Positions 1 to 9,879 of a stretch of 64,000 bases of DNA are shown here, piece by piece. The notes below the pieces were generated by a model, which saw only the letters and a list, made by a program, of their open reading frames with translations, made no database searches and was not told the DNA's origin. Position 1 is the stretch's first letter. Every line of letters begins with the position of its first letter. The stretch spans positions 1,364,001 to 1,428,000 of the forward strand of contig NZ_CP139089.1 of NCBI RefSeq assembly GCF_038024855.1, in the 5' to 3' direction. This DNA is from Methylocella tundrae (GTDB lineage: Bacteria; Pseudomonadota; Alphaproteobacteria; Rhizobiales; Beijerinckiaceae). A program made the position numbers and the translations under genes.

Positions 1-411
1 TTCCATGGCGATCGCGATCGTGTCGAAGTCCGCCTGCGTAATTTCGAAGAAGCCCTGACGCATCAGCCATCCCCAATTCTGGTTCTCTCGCGAGAAGGAA
101 AGCTGGCCGAGCAAAGGGGTGATCGGCGCTTCTTTTGTAGGCTGATAGTCGATATCGCGACGCCAGGGGTGGAAGCATCCGGATTGTTCGGCATGACATG
201 CTGTACCCGGTCGCACCCGTCCGATAGCCGTAAAGGCGCGAATTAGCGCGCCCTCACCCATGCGTTCACGTGGCGAATAATAGACCACGCCATCTCCAGC
301 CGAGAGCTTGCGAACGCGGGCCTCGCGCCCGTGGCAGAACTGGCAAAACCCGCCAGTCTCTGCCGCCTTGACATGATCGCGGCTCGCAACACCAATCCAG
401 TAGCGCGTCAT
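1..411 (-). CDS. EVE-domain (UPF0310) protein, C-terminus outside window
   Basis: Reading leftwards from the ATG at 411-409 gives an open frame of 137 residues that runs off the window. It starts MTRYWIGVASRDHVKAA and carries GDGVVYYSPRE and a C-terminal part rich in aromatic residues (NWGWLMRQGFFEIT), the pattern of the EVE/UPF0310 fold. EVE domains are related to PUA/YTH domains and in several families bind modified bases; the role of stand-alone bacterial members is unsettled. Its ATG overlaps the stop of the VOC fragment (ATGA at 411-408), so the two were probably co-transcribed. The ISL3 insertion upstream may have cut it off from its promoter. Confidence 0.75.
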   Translation of the reverse strand, partial: MTRYWIGVASRDHVKAAETGGFCQFCHGREARVRKLSAGDGVVYYSPRERMGEGALIRAFTAIGRVRPGTACHAEQSGCFHPWRRDIDYQPTKEAPITPLLGQLSFSRENQNWGWLMRQGFFEITQADFDTIAIAME

Positions 412-627
412 GCGGTATGAACCGTGATCGTGTAGCCAAACGGATCACGGAACGCGAAATACCGGCCGAACGGACCGTCCTTCGGCGGAAAGGCGATGGC
501 TATTCCTGCCGCCTTCAATTCCTCATGCAGCGCATCGGCGTCATCACAGCCAAACCACAGAGCAATGCCCCAGCCCAGTCTCCCCTGAGCTGCGTCCAGG
601 TCCACCAAAGGCTTTCTTACTGCGAAG
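408..627 (-). pseudogene. VOC (glyoxalase/bleomycin-resistance) protein, 5' truncated
   Basis: The frame reads VRKPLVDLDAAQGRLGWG and ends FRDPFGYTITVHTA, typical of the C-terminal half of a vicinal-oxygen-chelate protein (FxDPxGxxIxV). Only about 70 residues remain of a usual 120-140. The coding sequence meets the left end of the ISL3-type element at about 628, so the N-terminal half is missing. No matching VOC sequence is visible on the other side of the element, so the loss involved a deletion or rearrangement, not a simple insertion. Confidence 0.7.
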
Positions 628-2326
628 TGTTGATTTCCACTGAGAACTGGCTCTGACGCATTTTTGCTGAAGGCGATCAGCTACCCCGCGCCGATCAGTC
701 GCGCCTGAAGCAGATCGATTTTGGCGCGCCCGTACATCTGGCGTTTGATGAGTTTCAGACGAGTGATCTGCCCCTCCGTCTGTCCATTGGACCAGGGCGA
801 GATGATCGCATTTCGGACGGCGGCCAGATCTTTCTCGACACCATTGGCGAAAGATCCGACAAGGGTTCCCTTCCCAGCTTCGAGCCACGCGTCCAGCTTG
901 GCGGCCGCCTTTGATCGGATCATGGATTGGAACTCCATGATGGCCTCGCGAGCAACAACCAGATCCTGGACATTTCCTTCAATGGCCGCCACCAGAATGG
1001 CTTCAGACTTTGTCAGGTCGTCACGTGCCGACGTCATTAGACGGGCGATGATCCGAGCTGACGGCGTTCGCGCCAGCGCGTTTTGACCTGCCTTTTCCGC
1101 AAGGCGTCTGCGTTGCGCCCATTGTGACACCACGCCGCTTCGCCCGGAAAAGCCCGCCACACGCATTTCGCGCCAAAGCGCCAGCGCATTGCGCTCCCCT
1201 TTCTCCCAGCGCTCATTCAGCCAGGGCGACCAGCTATCCAGCGAACTGGGCTTTGTCCGGAAGACATCCGTCCGCTGGCCGCGCAGGACGTCGCGAACAA
1301 GCTTGCGGCTGTGTCCCGTCTCCCTCACGATTTGCCTGATTGGGGCGCCTTGCTTCGACATTTTCAGAATGGCCTCATTTGTCTCCTGCCGACGCAGATA
1401 TCCCTGGTACTGGAGGCGCTCAGCACAGGTGAGAAGCTTGGGATCTATGACGCTGCTGCCGATGGCCTTTCTGATCTGCCGCATGGATTTGCCAACCGCA
1501 TCGAGAAAGGCCCGGCTCGAGTTCTCCAGGAGATGCCAACGATCCGCGACTTGTTCAGCGTGCGGCAGGGCTTTGGCGATGGCCTCGCCGTAACCGCCGC
1601 CCCGGTCCCGGGCGACCGTAAGTATTGAAGGCCGCTCAGCCAGCCACGCCCGAGAGGTGTCCAGCGCCCGATCTGGCAACAAGATCACGGGGCGACGGCG
1701 CTCAAGATCGCAGACGATCGTTCCATAGGTCTGTCCTCGACGAAACGCGAAGTCGTCAATGCCGATGACCGTAAGCTCGGCGCCATCGGTCTGGGTGCTG
1801 CGGCGACGCACGACACGCAGAAGCGTGTCGTTGCTGACGGGCATCATCAAGCGAAGGGCGAAAGCCGCCGCAGGTCTGCCACCCAAGGCCAGACCGAGAT
1901 GATGGACGATAGTCTCAAGCCTTCCGGTGCGCCGGCCGTATGGGGAAAGGACGCCAGTCTCAAATCGTTCGCAAAAGATGCGCCGACCGCACAAAACCGC
2001 GTCGCACCAGAACCGTCGCGCAATAACCATCAGTTCGACTTGGCGGCCGCCAAGGGGAAGGTCGGCGGGGCGGCGCAAATACCGACTCTGAATCCGGCCG
2101 CTTCTTCGACCGCAATCTGGACAATGACCAAACGGCCGAAGGGACCGCAACCGGATCTGGACCCGGGCGCCTTCCACCGTGACACCATCAACTGCAAAGC
2201 CATCTGGCGCCAGGCTGGCGCGTTGAAATTGCTGACCCATTCACAGCTCCTCCGACGAATCAGCAAGAGCGTCCCGGCGAACCGCAGCAAATATGAGTCA
2301 GAGCCAATTCTCGGCGGAAATCGACA
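628..2326. mobile_element. ISL3-family insertion sequence
   Basis: The ends are imperfect inverted repeats. The left end starts TGTTGATTTCCACTGAGAAC at 628. The reverse complement of the right end starts TGTCGATTTCCGCCGAGAAT at 2326. Both continue with TGGCTCTGAC and then a TTTGCTG word. One large transposase gene fills the element. ISL3 elements normally duplicate 8 bp of target, but the 8 bases on each side (CTGCGAAG and ATGAGTGA) do not match, so at least one flank has been rearranged since insertion. Confidence 0.75.
681..2240 (-). CDS. ISL3-family transposase
   Basis: A 519-residue protein. Near the N-terminus is a cysteine pair (CPDCGRR) of the zinc-binding domain; further on are GIDDFAFRRGQTYGTIVCDL and VADRWHLLEN, the two conserved blocks of the ISL3 DDE transposases. 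The C-terminus has the usual SNGQTEGQITRLKLIKRQMY motif. Full length for the family and uninterrupted, so probably active. It catalyses cut-and-paste movement of its own element. The reading frame starts just inside the right inverted repeat. Confidence 0.9.
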   Translation of the reverse strand: MGQQFQRASLAPDGFAVDGVTVEGARVQIRLRSLRPFGHCPDCGRRSGRIQSRYLRRPADLPLGGRQVELMVIARRFWCDAVLCGRRIFCERFETGVLSPYGRRTGRLETIVHHLGLALGGRPAAAFALRLMMPVSNDTLLRVVRRRSTQTDGAELTVIGIDDFAFRRGQTYGTIVCDLERRRPVILLPDRALDTSRAWLAERPSILTVARDRGGGYGEAIAKALPHAEQVADRWHLLENSSRAFLDAVGKSMRQIRKAIGSSVIDPKLLTCAERLQYQGYLRRQETNEAILKMSKQGAPIRQIVRETGHSRKLVRDVLRGQRTDVFRTKPSSLDSWSPWLNERWEKGERNALALWREMRVAGFSGRSGVVSQWAQRRRLAEKAGQNALARTPSARIIARLMTSARDDLTKSEAILVAAIEGNVQDLVVAREAIMEFQSMIRSKAAAKLDAWLEAGKGTLVGSFANGVEKDLAAVRNAIISPWSNGQTEGQITRLKLIKRQMYGRAKIDLLQARLIGAG

Positions 2327-2548
2327 ATGAGTGATCTGTTTTGGCTGTCGCCGGCGCAGATGCGCCGTATTGAACCTTACTTTCCGCTGTCGCATGGGGT
2401 TGCGCGGGTCGATGATCGGCGTGTGATCTCGGGGATTATCTTCGTGATCCGCAACGGACTGCGCTGGCGCGACGCCCCGAAGGACTACGGCCCGCATAAG
2501 ACGATCTACAACCGCTTTATCCGCTGGAGCCGGCTTGGCGTGTTCAAC
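2327..2548 (+). pseudogene. IS5-family transposase, N-terminal fragment
   Basis: The frame opens MSDLFWLSPAQMRRIEPYFP and continues VISGIIFVIRNGLRWRDAPK to RFIRWSRLGVFN, the N-terminal domain of IS5-family (IS427-like) transposases. After about 74 residues it switches without a gap into a LysR sequence, so the DDE catalytic part is missing. Its ATG is the first base after the right end of the ISL3 element, so one element lies flush against the relic of another. Confidence 0.8.
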
Positions 2549-3327
2549 TCGAGGAACGCCTCGGGGTGCACATGTTCGAAAAGCTGCCTTCGGGCTACCG
2601 CCTGACGGCTGCGGGCGAGGAGGTCCTCGAGTTCGCGGACCAGATGGAAGTGTCGTCGCACCTGCTGGAGACGCGCGTCTTCGGGCGCGACCAGAGCGTG
2701 CGCGGGCTTCTGCGGGTGACGCTGGCACCGCCCCTCGCGACACACCTGCTCATGCCGGACTTCGCCGATTTCGCGCGTCTGCATCCGGACATCGAGATGG
2801 AAATCTTGTCGTCCGGCGAGCTGGCAAATCTGACCAACCGAGAGGCCGACGTCGCGATCCGCGTCGTCTACGACCGCAAAACCCTGCCGCTCAATCTTCA
2901 CGGCCTGAAGGGGCCGGACTTCTTCGGCGGCGTTTACATGTCCCGCGATCGGCTAGCCGCGTGGCGTGCGGGCGCGCCTGATCCCATCCGGTGGATCGTC
3001 ATAAGCCTTCATGGCATCCCGGATTGGGCCAGCGAGGGTGAGGTTCGCACCACGGGGGTTCCATTCAGGACCACGGACGCCGAGGCGCAGATCGTTGCTG
3101 TACGGCAAGGGCTCGGGATGACGACACTGCCGTGCTTCGTCGGAGATGCCGACCCCCTACTGGTGAGGGTGCCGGGCACCGACCTGCACATGCATGGAAC
3201 GCTCTGGCTTCTCACGCAGGGGGAGACACGCAAGACGAAGCGCGTGCGGCTCTTCACGGAGTTCGTATCCCGCAGGCTCGCCGCGTACGCTCCACTTCTC
3301 GCGGGGCTGTCCGTATCGCGCGACTGA
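2549..3327 (+). pseudogene. LysR-family regulator lacking its HTH N-terminus
   Basis: In frame from about 2549 the sequence reads LEERLGVHMFEKLPSGYRLT, the end of the LysR helix-turn-helix and its linker, followed by a full substrate-binding domain of about 240 residues ending at 3327. The first 30-35 residues, which include most of the DNA-binding helix-turn-helix, are replaced by the IS5 transposase stub. An internal ATG at 2566 could be used, but the product could not bind DNA in the usual way. Treated as a broken gene. Confidence 0.75.
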
Positions 3328-4004
3328 CGCCCGGCACGTCGCCGGCGACGCTTGCCGTAATCCGGTCGGAAGCCGAGCTGCGATCGCTTGAAGCGGCGTC
3401 GTTCAATCCGCGAATGTTGCGCCGTATCGCAACCGGCGCGAGGGCCACACTACTGACGGCGACGGACTTCACCATCGCTGACGGTCTTTTTGGCAGGCTG
3501 GACACGCCGCTTTTGCGGAGAACTCCGAGGAAAATAGACCAACCGATATCGAGAGTCTTTGAAACCGAGCAAATCGCGAATCGCCGAAATTCTCCTTTGA
3601 ATTCAAGAGCGAGAATTTCTGACGGATCCGGAATACGGCTCTTCGTCGTCAGCGGAACGATTTTCATCGATGGATCAACGCGTTATGATGCTTCAGAACA
3701 ATCGAGTGGGAGTGACGGGGGCGTGCCGACGGATACTCGGGGATAGAGCAGCGTACAACTGGCGACTGAAACGTATCGATAGATGTCACTTGTAATCGAT
3801 CCTTAGCGATCGCGCTGGTCGCTTGCTATGGAACCGCCCGTAGTGCTTCGCGAGAACAACCGGCCTGTCCTGGATGGCTGCTAGCTTGTTCATAGGACCC
3901 GGCGTGTTTCAGGACTTGTGTGGCGAGGACATCGCGCAGATTAGGCTGCCGTGCAGTAGCAGCACCTCAATTGCACCTCTGGCGGCGTGTGCGTTCTGGA
4001 AGGG
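3328..4004. other. Intergenic region without a recognisable gene
   Basis: About 680 bases between the broken LysR gene and the next fragment. Open frames here have no recognisable family motifs and none starts after a convincing ribosome-binding site. The base composition is mixed, with more A and T towards the right. It is probably decayed sequence. Confidence 0.5.
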
Positions 4005-4247
4005 ATGGTCGTTGCCCGAGTCTTCACGCGTGAAGAATTTTACGAACTCGTCTGGTCCAAGCCGATGGCGCACTTGGCGACGGAGTTCGTAATCGCTCAC
4101 GTCGCACTCCACAAAATCTGCAGAAAGCATGGCATCCTCAATCCGCCGCTTGGCTGGTGGGCGAAGAAGGCCGTCGGAAAGAAAGTGAAGCAGACTTGCG
4201 GTCATCCTGCCACGGATTGTCCAGGCAGCCTCCGTCCGGGGCTTTGA
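4005..4247 (+). pseudogene. Fragment of a conserved Hyphomicrobiales protein
   Basis: About 80 residues starting MVVARVFTREEFYELVWSKP and containing HKICRKHGILNPPLGWWAKK. This resembles the N-terminal helix-turn-helix-like domain (YTREELYELVW...PPxGYWA) of large hypothetical proteins common in rhizobia. After AGKKVKQT-like sequence the frame loses similarity and stops. The following 300 bases (4248-4556) contain frames rich in Lys, Arg and Glu in more than one phase and look like decayed coding sequence, perhaps of the same gene. No function is assigned. Confidence 0.45.
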
Positions 4248-4556
4248 ACCGGTCGCGGGCGAGGGGCGGAGCAGTTCAAATCCGAAACTGAAGCCCTCGG
4301 CGTTTCGATGGCGGAGGCGGTCAAGCTGGAGAAAAGCACATTCCGGCCGACGCCGAGCGTGCCAAGGAGGAAGGCTGGCAGCGAAAGCGCGATCGGGCGG
4401 CGGCGAAGCTGAGCCAAAGCCAACACGTTGCAAAATCAGGCCGCGAACAAGACAGGAAGCGGAAAAAACGAGCAGCAAAATGATATCGATCGACCTCCAA
4501 ATTTGCTTTGGTAATGCGAATGGCAGGAGGCCCACGTCTAATTCTGGAGGGTGGCA

Positions 4557-5180
4557 ATGAACGTGCTCGTGAAACCGACCTTGCCCGACGCTAGTTTGCT
4601 CATGCGCGAGATGACGCATCGCATCAGCAACGAGTTCGCCTCGGCGGTCTACATGGTCTCGCTCGCGGCCTCGCGCAGTGGCGACCAACAAGTGCAGAGC
4701 GTATTGGGCAATGTGCAGCAGCACCTCGAGCATTGCGCCCGCGTCCACCGGGCGCTGCAGATGCCGGACCTGGGCACTTCGGTCGATGTCGCGGACTACC
4801 TTTGCCGCCTGTGCCATGCGGTCAGCCGCTCGAAACTGGAAAGCCAGAATATCAAGATCGTGATTGCCGCCCAGCCGATGGCGCTGGCGTCCGAGCGCTG
4901 CTGGATGCTTGGCATGATCGTGAACGAGCTCATCACCAATGCTGCGCGTCATGCCTTCAGCGGCCAGGGCGGGACGATCCGCGTCGAGCTGATCGAGAAC
5001 AAGAGCGTGGCAATGTGCATCGTGTCCGACAACGGCAGGAATTCGGGCAAAGCGCGGCCGCATGGCGGGCTAAAGATCGTCAGATCGTTGGCGGAGAGTC
5101 TGAACGGCAATTTCTCCCAACAATTTGGTGCCCAAGGCTCGGTATCGATCGTTACTTTTCCCGTCTACACTAATGACTAA
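4557..5180 (+). CDS. Small HWE/HisKA_2-type histidine kinase without sensor domain
   Basis: A 207-residue protein. Residues about 15-35 hold the phospho-acceptor region (REMTHRISNEFASA, with the His-Arg-x-x-Asn pattern of HisKA_2/HWE kinases). Residues about 120-140 hold the N box (GMIVNELITNAARHAF), and near residue 180 is a glycine-rich GGLKIVRSLAESLNG. There is no PAS, GAF or membrane segment, so it has no visible input domain. The start at 4557 follows GGAGG with a 6-base gap; a GTG at 4551 overlaps that site and is less likely. Such kinases often act with general-stress PhyR-type regulators in alphaproteobacteria, but no partner is adjacent. Confidence 0.75.
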   Translation: MNVLVKPTLPDASLLMREMTHRISNEFASAVYMVSLAASRSGDQQVQSVLGNVQQHLEHCARVHRALQMPDLGTSVDVADYLCRLCHAVSRSKLESQNIKIVIAAQPMALASERCWMLGMIVNELITNAARHAFSGQGGTIRVELIENKSVAMCIVSDNGRNSGKARPHGGLKIVRSLAESLNGNFSQQFGAQGSVSIVTFPVYTND

Positions 5181-5346
5181 CTAGCCGCGGCGCCGTGCGA
5201 GTCGTTGCGGCAACCGGCGGCCCGCGTGAGACTGTTGTCGCGACCACGCGCCGCCACGGAGCAACAGCCCGCAAGCGTTGTTTCTCAAGGCGAAACGCCT
5301 CCGGCGCTCGGTCTCTTGATTTCGATGGAGTGGCGAAAGCCCGCCG

Positions 5347-6324
5347 TCAGGCCAGATTCCTGAACCGCGCCGGCGTCGTACCTACTTCGCGACGGAAGCG
5401 CGTCGTCAGGTGGCTCTGGTTGCCGAAGCCGGCGGCGAGGGCGATCTCAGCGATCGACATTTTGCCCTCGGTCAGCAGTTGCTTGGCCTGTTCGATCCGC
5501 TGCCGGACTATATATCGGTGCGCGCCGATGCCGGTCGATGCGCGGAAGGCGCGCGAGAAGTGCGAGCAGCTCACATTGGCGATGGCAGCGAGGTCCGCCA
5601 ACGTTATACTGTTGGAGAGATTGGCTTCGATGTAGTCCTTTACCAGGCGCAGGCGTCGCGGCGCGAGACCGCTGCTGATGCGCATAGGCGCCCGCCTGGT
5701 ACAGATCCGCAGCGAGCGCACCGCGATTTCGCAGCACAGGCTTTCCACAAACAGGCGGCTGAGCGGCCCCGGCCGATCGAGCTCGCTCTGCAGCACACGC
5801 ATCTGCCCGGCGATCACGCCGTCATTGAGATTCGGCCGGTAGGGCAAATCCAGAGTGTCAAAGTCGGCTGTGTCGTCATATTCGCGATCGAGCATTTGCG
5901 GGTCGAGCGTCAGCAGCAGGTGCCGCACTTTCGATGAGTAATCGGCAAAGCCTTCAAGGTGATGCCTTGCCGGAATGAGCATGACCTGGCCCACCGTGCT
6001 GCCCGTCACGCTTTGCTTGCCGTCGTCATATTTCAGGGTTGCGGATGTGTTGGCGCCTTCGACGTGCAGCGCGATCGTGTGCCGTTTCAGGCAGTGGGCA
6101 AATTTCGTCAACTCGGCGCGCGGTTGGCGGTCGACCAGCACAGCCTTGCCGCCGGCCCATTCTTCGGAGCGCTTCACGAGCACATCGGCGTCGAAAATCC
6201 GCACTTCGTTGACCGTGGGCGGGGTTGTCCCGGCGGGTCGAGTCGCGCTGCGAGAAGAAGATGTCCGCGGTATTGCCAGATATGGCGTGCCGAGAGCATC
6301 TGAATATTGGTGTTCCGGTTTCAC
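5347..6324 (-). CDS. AraC-family transcriptional regulator
   Basis: A 325-residue protein from a GTG at 6324 that follows AGGAG with a 7-base gap; in-frame codons further upstream lack such a site. The N-terminal two thirds is a sensing domain (LIPARHHLEGFADYSSKVRH). The last 100 residues form the double helix-turn-helix of AraC/XylS, with ITLADLAAIANVSCSHFSRA and MSIAEIALAAGFGNQSHLTT. It is divergent from the hydrolase gene at 6826 and is a candidate regulator of the hydrolase/DUF4331/permease run. Its ligand cannot be told from sequence. Confidence 0.85.
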   Translation of the reverse strand: MKPEHQYSDALGTPYLAIPRTSSSRSATRPAGTTPPTVNEVRIFDADVLVKRSEEWAGGKAVLVDRQPRAELTKFAHCLKRHTIALHVEGANTSATLKYDDGKQSVTGSTVGQVMLIPARHHLEGFADYSSKVRHLLLTLDPQMLDREYDDTADFDTLDLPYRPNLNDGVIAGQMRVLQSELDRPGPLSRLFVESLCCEIAVRSLRICTRRAPMRISSGLAPRRLRLVKDYIEANLSNSITLADLAAIANVSCSHFSRAFRASTGIGAHRYIVRQRIEQAKQLLTEGKMSIAEIALAAGFGNQSHLTTRFRREVGTTPARFRNLA

Positions 6325-6825
6325 AGTCTGACTCCTGATAGTGCGCGGACTGCGCGGTGTTGCCTGATGGCATGCCCATTTGTCCGCTTCGCTATGCAAC
6401 GCCTCGTTGGCTTTCGGAGATCGCAGGCTATGCGGCGAGAAAAACCGTCGCTTCTGTCAAATGACCGGTCAGATGACCAGCCGCTCAGAGCTGCTTACTT
6501 TTAGCGGGCGCAAGCGCCGCGTACGGGCGTGAGCAGGATATAAGTCCTATTCTTGGAAATAACCTGTGCAGGTGGTCACCGGCCGCGCGACGAGAACAGC
6601 GCGGCTATTCCGAGAAAAACGTGGCGCGAACAGAAAAGACCAAGGCGCCGGCTGAATATACCAATGGCGCCATCGCTGGCTGCACGACGCGGGGACCAGA
6701 ATGGCGAAAGCGAGCTTGGCCGATCGTCGATCTCGGGCGTCAGCCGCTTTGCGGCTCCGCGCCACTGTCATGTGGCGGTCAGCATTCGCAGCCCGGACCA
6801 CTTCCCACCGACAAGGAACATGTCA

Positions 6826-7875
6826 ATGAGTCCCATCGCAAAACTGGCCGCGCTGATCGCCGGCCTGGCGCTGCTGGCGCCGCCGGTCCTCGCGGCACCC
6901 AATCCCGCAACGGACGACCGCATCGATCCCCAGGTGCGCGCTTTCCTCGACGAGATCAACAAGGACAGCTCGCAGTTCTGGCGGCTTCCGCAACCCAAGC
7001 CACAAGAGATCTTCACCGCGCTGCAAAACAAGACGCCGGTCGACATGTCCGGCGTGACAGTCACCGACCGGACGATCAATCAGGACGGCCAGGAGGTGAA
7101 GCTTTACATCATGACGTCGGAGCACCCGGCGGCGAAGCCGGGCGTGCTGTTGTTCATCCACGGCGGCGTCTGGATCATCGGCAATTTCGCCAATCACGAG
7201 CGGCTGTTGCGCGACCTCGTCGTCGAGTCGGGCCAGGTCGGCGTTTTCGTCGAATACACGTCGCTGCCGGCCGCGCGCTATCCGACGCAGATGGACCAGG
7301 CCTACGCCGCGCTTAAATGGATCGCCGCACACGCGAGCGAGTTCGGCGCCGACGGCGGCCGCATCGCGGTCGCGGGCAATTCGGTGGGCGGCGACATGAC
7401 CGCAGCGCTCGCGCTGATGGCGAAAGACCGCCACGGTCCGAAGATCAGCTACCAGGTACTATTGATTCCGGCGACCGACGCGAGCGTCGATACGCCGTCC
7501 TATCGTGAGTTCGGTACGGGCCGCTTTCTGACCCGCACGTTCATGGCCTATGGCTGGGAGCTTTACGCACTGGAAGAGAAGACGCGCAATCTTCCTTACG
7601 TGTCGCCGCTGCGGGCGAGCAAGGAGGAGCTCAAGGGTCTACCGCCGGCGCTGGTGATCACCGCGGAGAACGATCCGCTCCGCGATGATGGTGAAAGATA
7701 CGCACGCAAACTCAAGGACGCGGGCGTCGCGGTGACGGCGGTCCGCTACAACGGGATGATTCACGATTTCGTGGCTCTGAACGCGCTGCGCGGCCTGCCG
7801 GAAGTCAAAGCGGCGCTGCATCAGGCGAGCGAAGGCATTCGCGATCATCTCACGGTACAAACCGCCACTCAGTAA
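6826..7875 (+). CDS. Secreted alpha/beta hydrolase of the HSL type
   Basis: A 349-residue protein. A signal peptide (AALIAGLALLAPPVLAAPN) suggests export to the periplasm. The hormone-sensitive-lipase oxyanion motif HGG (FIHGGVWIIGN), nucleophile motif GNSVGG, acidic residue in ENDPLRDD and histidine in MIHDF make a complete catalytic set. It is likely a carboxylesterase or lipase of unknown substrate. The ATG at 6826 sits 8 bases after AAGGA; the ATG at 6820 in the same frame is too close to that site. It leads a same-strand run with a second hydrolase and a DUF4331 gene. Confidence 0.85.
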   Translation: MSPIAKLAALIAGLALLAPPVLAAPNPATDDRIDPQVRAFLDEINKDSSQFWRLPQPKPQEIFTALQNKTPVDMSGVTVTDRTINQDGQEVKLYIMTSEHPAAKPGVLLFIHGGVWIIGNFANHERLLRDLVVESGQVGVFVEYTSLPAARYPTQMDQAYAALKWIAAHASEFGADGGRIAVAGNSVGGDMTAALALMAKDRHGPKISYQVLLIPATDASVDTPSYREFGTGRFLTRTFMAYGWELYALEEKTRNLPYVSPLRASKEELKGLPPALVITAENDPLRDDGERYARKLKDAGVAVTAVRYNGMIHDFVALNALRGLPEVKAALHQASEGIRDHLTVQTATQ

Positions 7876-7973
7876 CCGACCGTTTCCGAAGCAGCGGCGC
7901 AAGCGCCACGCCTGCGCCGCCGGCCGGAATACGCCGAGCCTAGATCGAGCTCAAGATTGAAGGAGGCTTTGCA

Positions 7974-8795
7974 ATGCCATTCGTCAAAGTGAAAGACGGC
8001 ACCGAAATCTACTATCGGGACTGGGGCGCGGGTCAGCCGATCGTGTTCAGCCACGGCTGGCCGCTCTGCGGCGATGCCTTCGAGGATCAGATGTTCTTCC
8101 TTGGCTCGCGCGGCTATCGCGTCATCGCCCATGACCGGCGCGGCCACGGCCGATCGACTCAGCCCTGGCAGGGCAACGACATGGACACCTACGCCGACGA
8201 TCTCGCCGAGCTCACGGCGAAGCTCGATCTCAAGGACGCCATCCATGTCGGTCACTCGACCGGCGGCGGCGAAGTCGCCCGCTACATCGCGCGCCACGGC
8301 ACGCGGCGCGTGGCCAGGGCGGTGCTGATCGGCGCCGTGCCGCCGCTGATGCTCAAGACCGCGAACAACCCGGGCGGTCTGCCGCTCAAGGTGTTCGACG
8401 ACATCCGTGCCGGCATCGTGGCTGATCGCTCCAAGTTTTGGCTGGACCTGAGTATCCCCTTCTATGGCTACAACAAGCCCGGCGTCGTGGCCTCCGACGG
8501 CGTTAGGCAGTCGTTCTGGCTTCAGGGCATGATGTGTGGCTTTCCGGCGTCCTATTTCTGCGTCAAGGCCTTCTCGGAGACCGATCAGACCGACGACCTC
8601 AAGAACATCGACGTGCCGACGCTGATCCTGCACGGCGACGCCGATCAGATCGTGCCGTTCGCCGATGCCGGTGCGCTGTCGGCAAAGCTGGTGAAGAAGG
8701 CGGAGCTCAAGGTGATCCCGGGCGCGCCGCACGGCATGTGCACCACCCACAAGGACGTCATCAACGAGGCGCTCCTCGCCTTCATTCGCAACTGA
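7974..8795 (+). CDS. Alpha/beta hydrolase, non-haem chloroperoxidase-like
   Basis: A 273-residue cytoplasmic protein of the family called cofactor-free haloperoxidases, usually esterases in vivo. It has FSHGWPL (oxyanion), [12 protein letters not shown] (Ser nucleophile), [10 protein letters not shown] (Asp) and GAPHGM (His), all at the expected spacing. The start follows AAGGAGG, a strong ribosome-binding site. It lies 98 bases after the secreted hydrolase and 27 before the DUF4331 gene, which suggests one transcript. Confidence 0.9.
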   Translation: MPFVKVKDGTEIYYRDWGAGQPIVFSHGWPLCGDAFEDQMFFLGSRGYRVIAHDRRGHGRSTQPWQGNDMDTYADDLAELTAKLDLKDAIHVGHSTGGGEVARYIARHGTRRVARAVLIGAVPPLMLKTANNPGGLPLKVFDDIRAGIVADRSKFWLDLSIPFYGYNKPGVVASDGVRQSFWLQGMMCGFPASYFCVKAFSETDQTDDLKNIDVPTLILHGDADQIVPFADAGALSAKLVKKAELKVIPGAPHGMCTTHKDVINEALLAFIRN

Positions 8796-8822
8796 GCAAG
8801 CCATACCTCAAGGTAACTACCC

Positions 8823-9854
8823 ATGTCGCACCATCTAGATTCGCCGATCGCCCGCGAGGACGTCCGTCTCGACATCACCGATCTCTATGCTTTCCAAGGT
8901 GAAACGGGAACGGTCTTCGTCATCAATGTGTGCCATTCCATTGCCGGCGATATTCCGGCGCCGGGTTATCACCCGGAAGGCATGTACGAATTCAAAGTCG
9001 ACTTCGACGGCGACGCCATCGAGGAGCTTACCTACCGTCTCACCTTCGATGAACGCGATGCCGATGGCCGACAGCGCTTCGTCCTCCGGTCGATCAGAGG
9101 CGCCGACGCTGCCGATCCGCATGCGGTCGGCTCTGTCATCGCCCGGGGCATTACCGGCGAGACCGCCACCACGCCTGCGGGCGTGCTCGTCTGGGCCGGC
9201 AAAGCCGGTGACCCATTCTGGATCGAGCCGGACGTGCTGCATGCCGTCGGTCACGCCTTCCAGGACGGCACGCCGATCAATCTCGGCGACTGGACGCCGA
9301 GCAAGGCGAAGAACCTTTTCGCCGGGCACACGGTCTACGCGATTGTGCTCGAAGTTCCGGACACCGAGTTGCTCAACGGCTCGGGCGGCAAACGGATCGG
9401 CGTGTGGGCGGTGGCGACCCTTGCCACCGACGCGGGCGGATGGCGGTCGATCAACCGCGTCGGCCTGCCGATGATCCATCCGTTGTTCACCCAGTACAAC
9501 GAAGATCTCGGCAATCGTCTGGACGCGGGCCGTCCGGCCGACGATCGCGCAACCTACGGCGAGACCATTGTAAAGGCCATCGCCGGCGTCGTGTCCGCAA
9601 CCGGCACCGCGGAGAGTCCGCGGGCCTATGGCGAGAAGGTGGCGCAGCGATTCTTGCCGAACATCCTCCCCTACGAGGTCGGCACGCCGGCCGTGTTCGG
9701 CTTTGCCGAATGGAACGGCAGGTCGCTGACCGACAACGCTCCCGATGTCATGTTTTCGATCGCCGCCAACGCTCCTGTTCGCCTCGGTATTGGCAAAGAG
9801 TCGGTGACGTCGAAGCCGCGGGCGGCGTTCCCGTATGTTCCAACGGTCGCATGA
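8823..9854 (+). CDS. DUF4331 family protein
   Basis: A 343-residue protein opening MSHHLDSPIAREDVRLDITD, the hallmark start of DUF4331, and containing GYHPEGMYEFKVDFDGD and the C-terminal FGFAEWNGRSLTDNAPDVM. No signal peptide or membrane segment is seen. The biochemical role of the family is unknown to me. It sits between two hydrolases and a metal permease on one strand with short gaps, so it is probably co-expressed with them. Confidence 0.85.
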   Translation: MSHHLDSPIAREDVRLDITDLYAFQGETGTVFVINVCHSIAGDIPAPGYHPEGMYEFKVDFDGDAIEELTYRLTFDERDADGRQRFVLRSIRGADAADPHAVGSVIARGITGETATTPAGVLVWAGKAGDPFWIEPDVLHAVGHAFQDGTPINLGDWTPSKAKNLFAGHTVYAIVLEVPDTELLNGSGGKRIGVWAVATLATDAGGWRSINRVGLPMIHPLFTQYNEDLGNRLDAGRPADDRATYGETIVKAIAGVVSATGTAESPRAYGEKVAQRFLPNILPYEVGTPAVFGFAEWNGRSLTDNAPDVMFSIAANAPVRLGIGKESVTSKPRAAFPYVPTVA

Positions 9855-9879
9855 ACCCAGGATGCGACCCATCGGGCTT

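Noticed and set aside
3909..5063. A 384-codon minus-strand frame
   Set aside because: It covers the histidine kinase gene in antisense and lacks recognisable domains.
8835..9872. A 345-codon frame antisense to DUF4331
   Set aside because: The plus strand carries the recognisable DUF4331 start and motifs; the antisense product resembles nothing.
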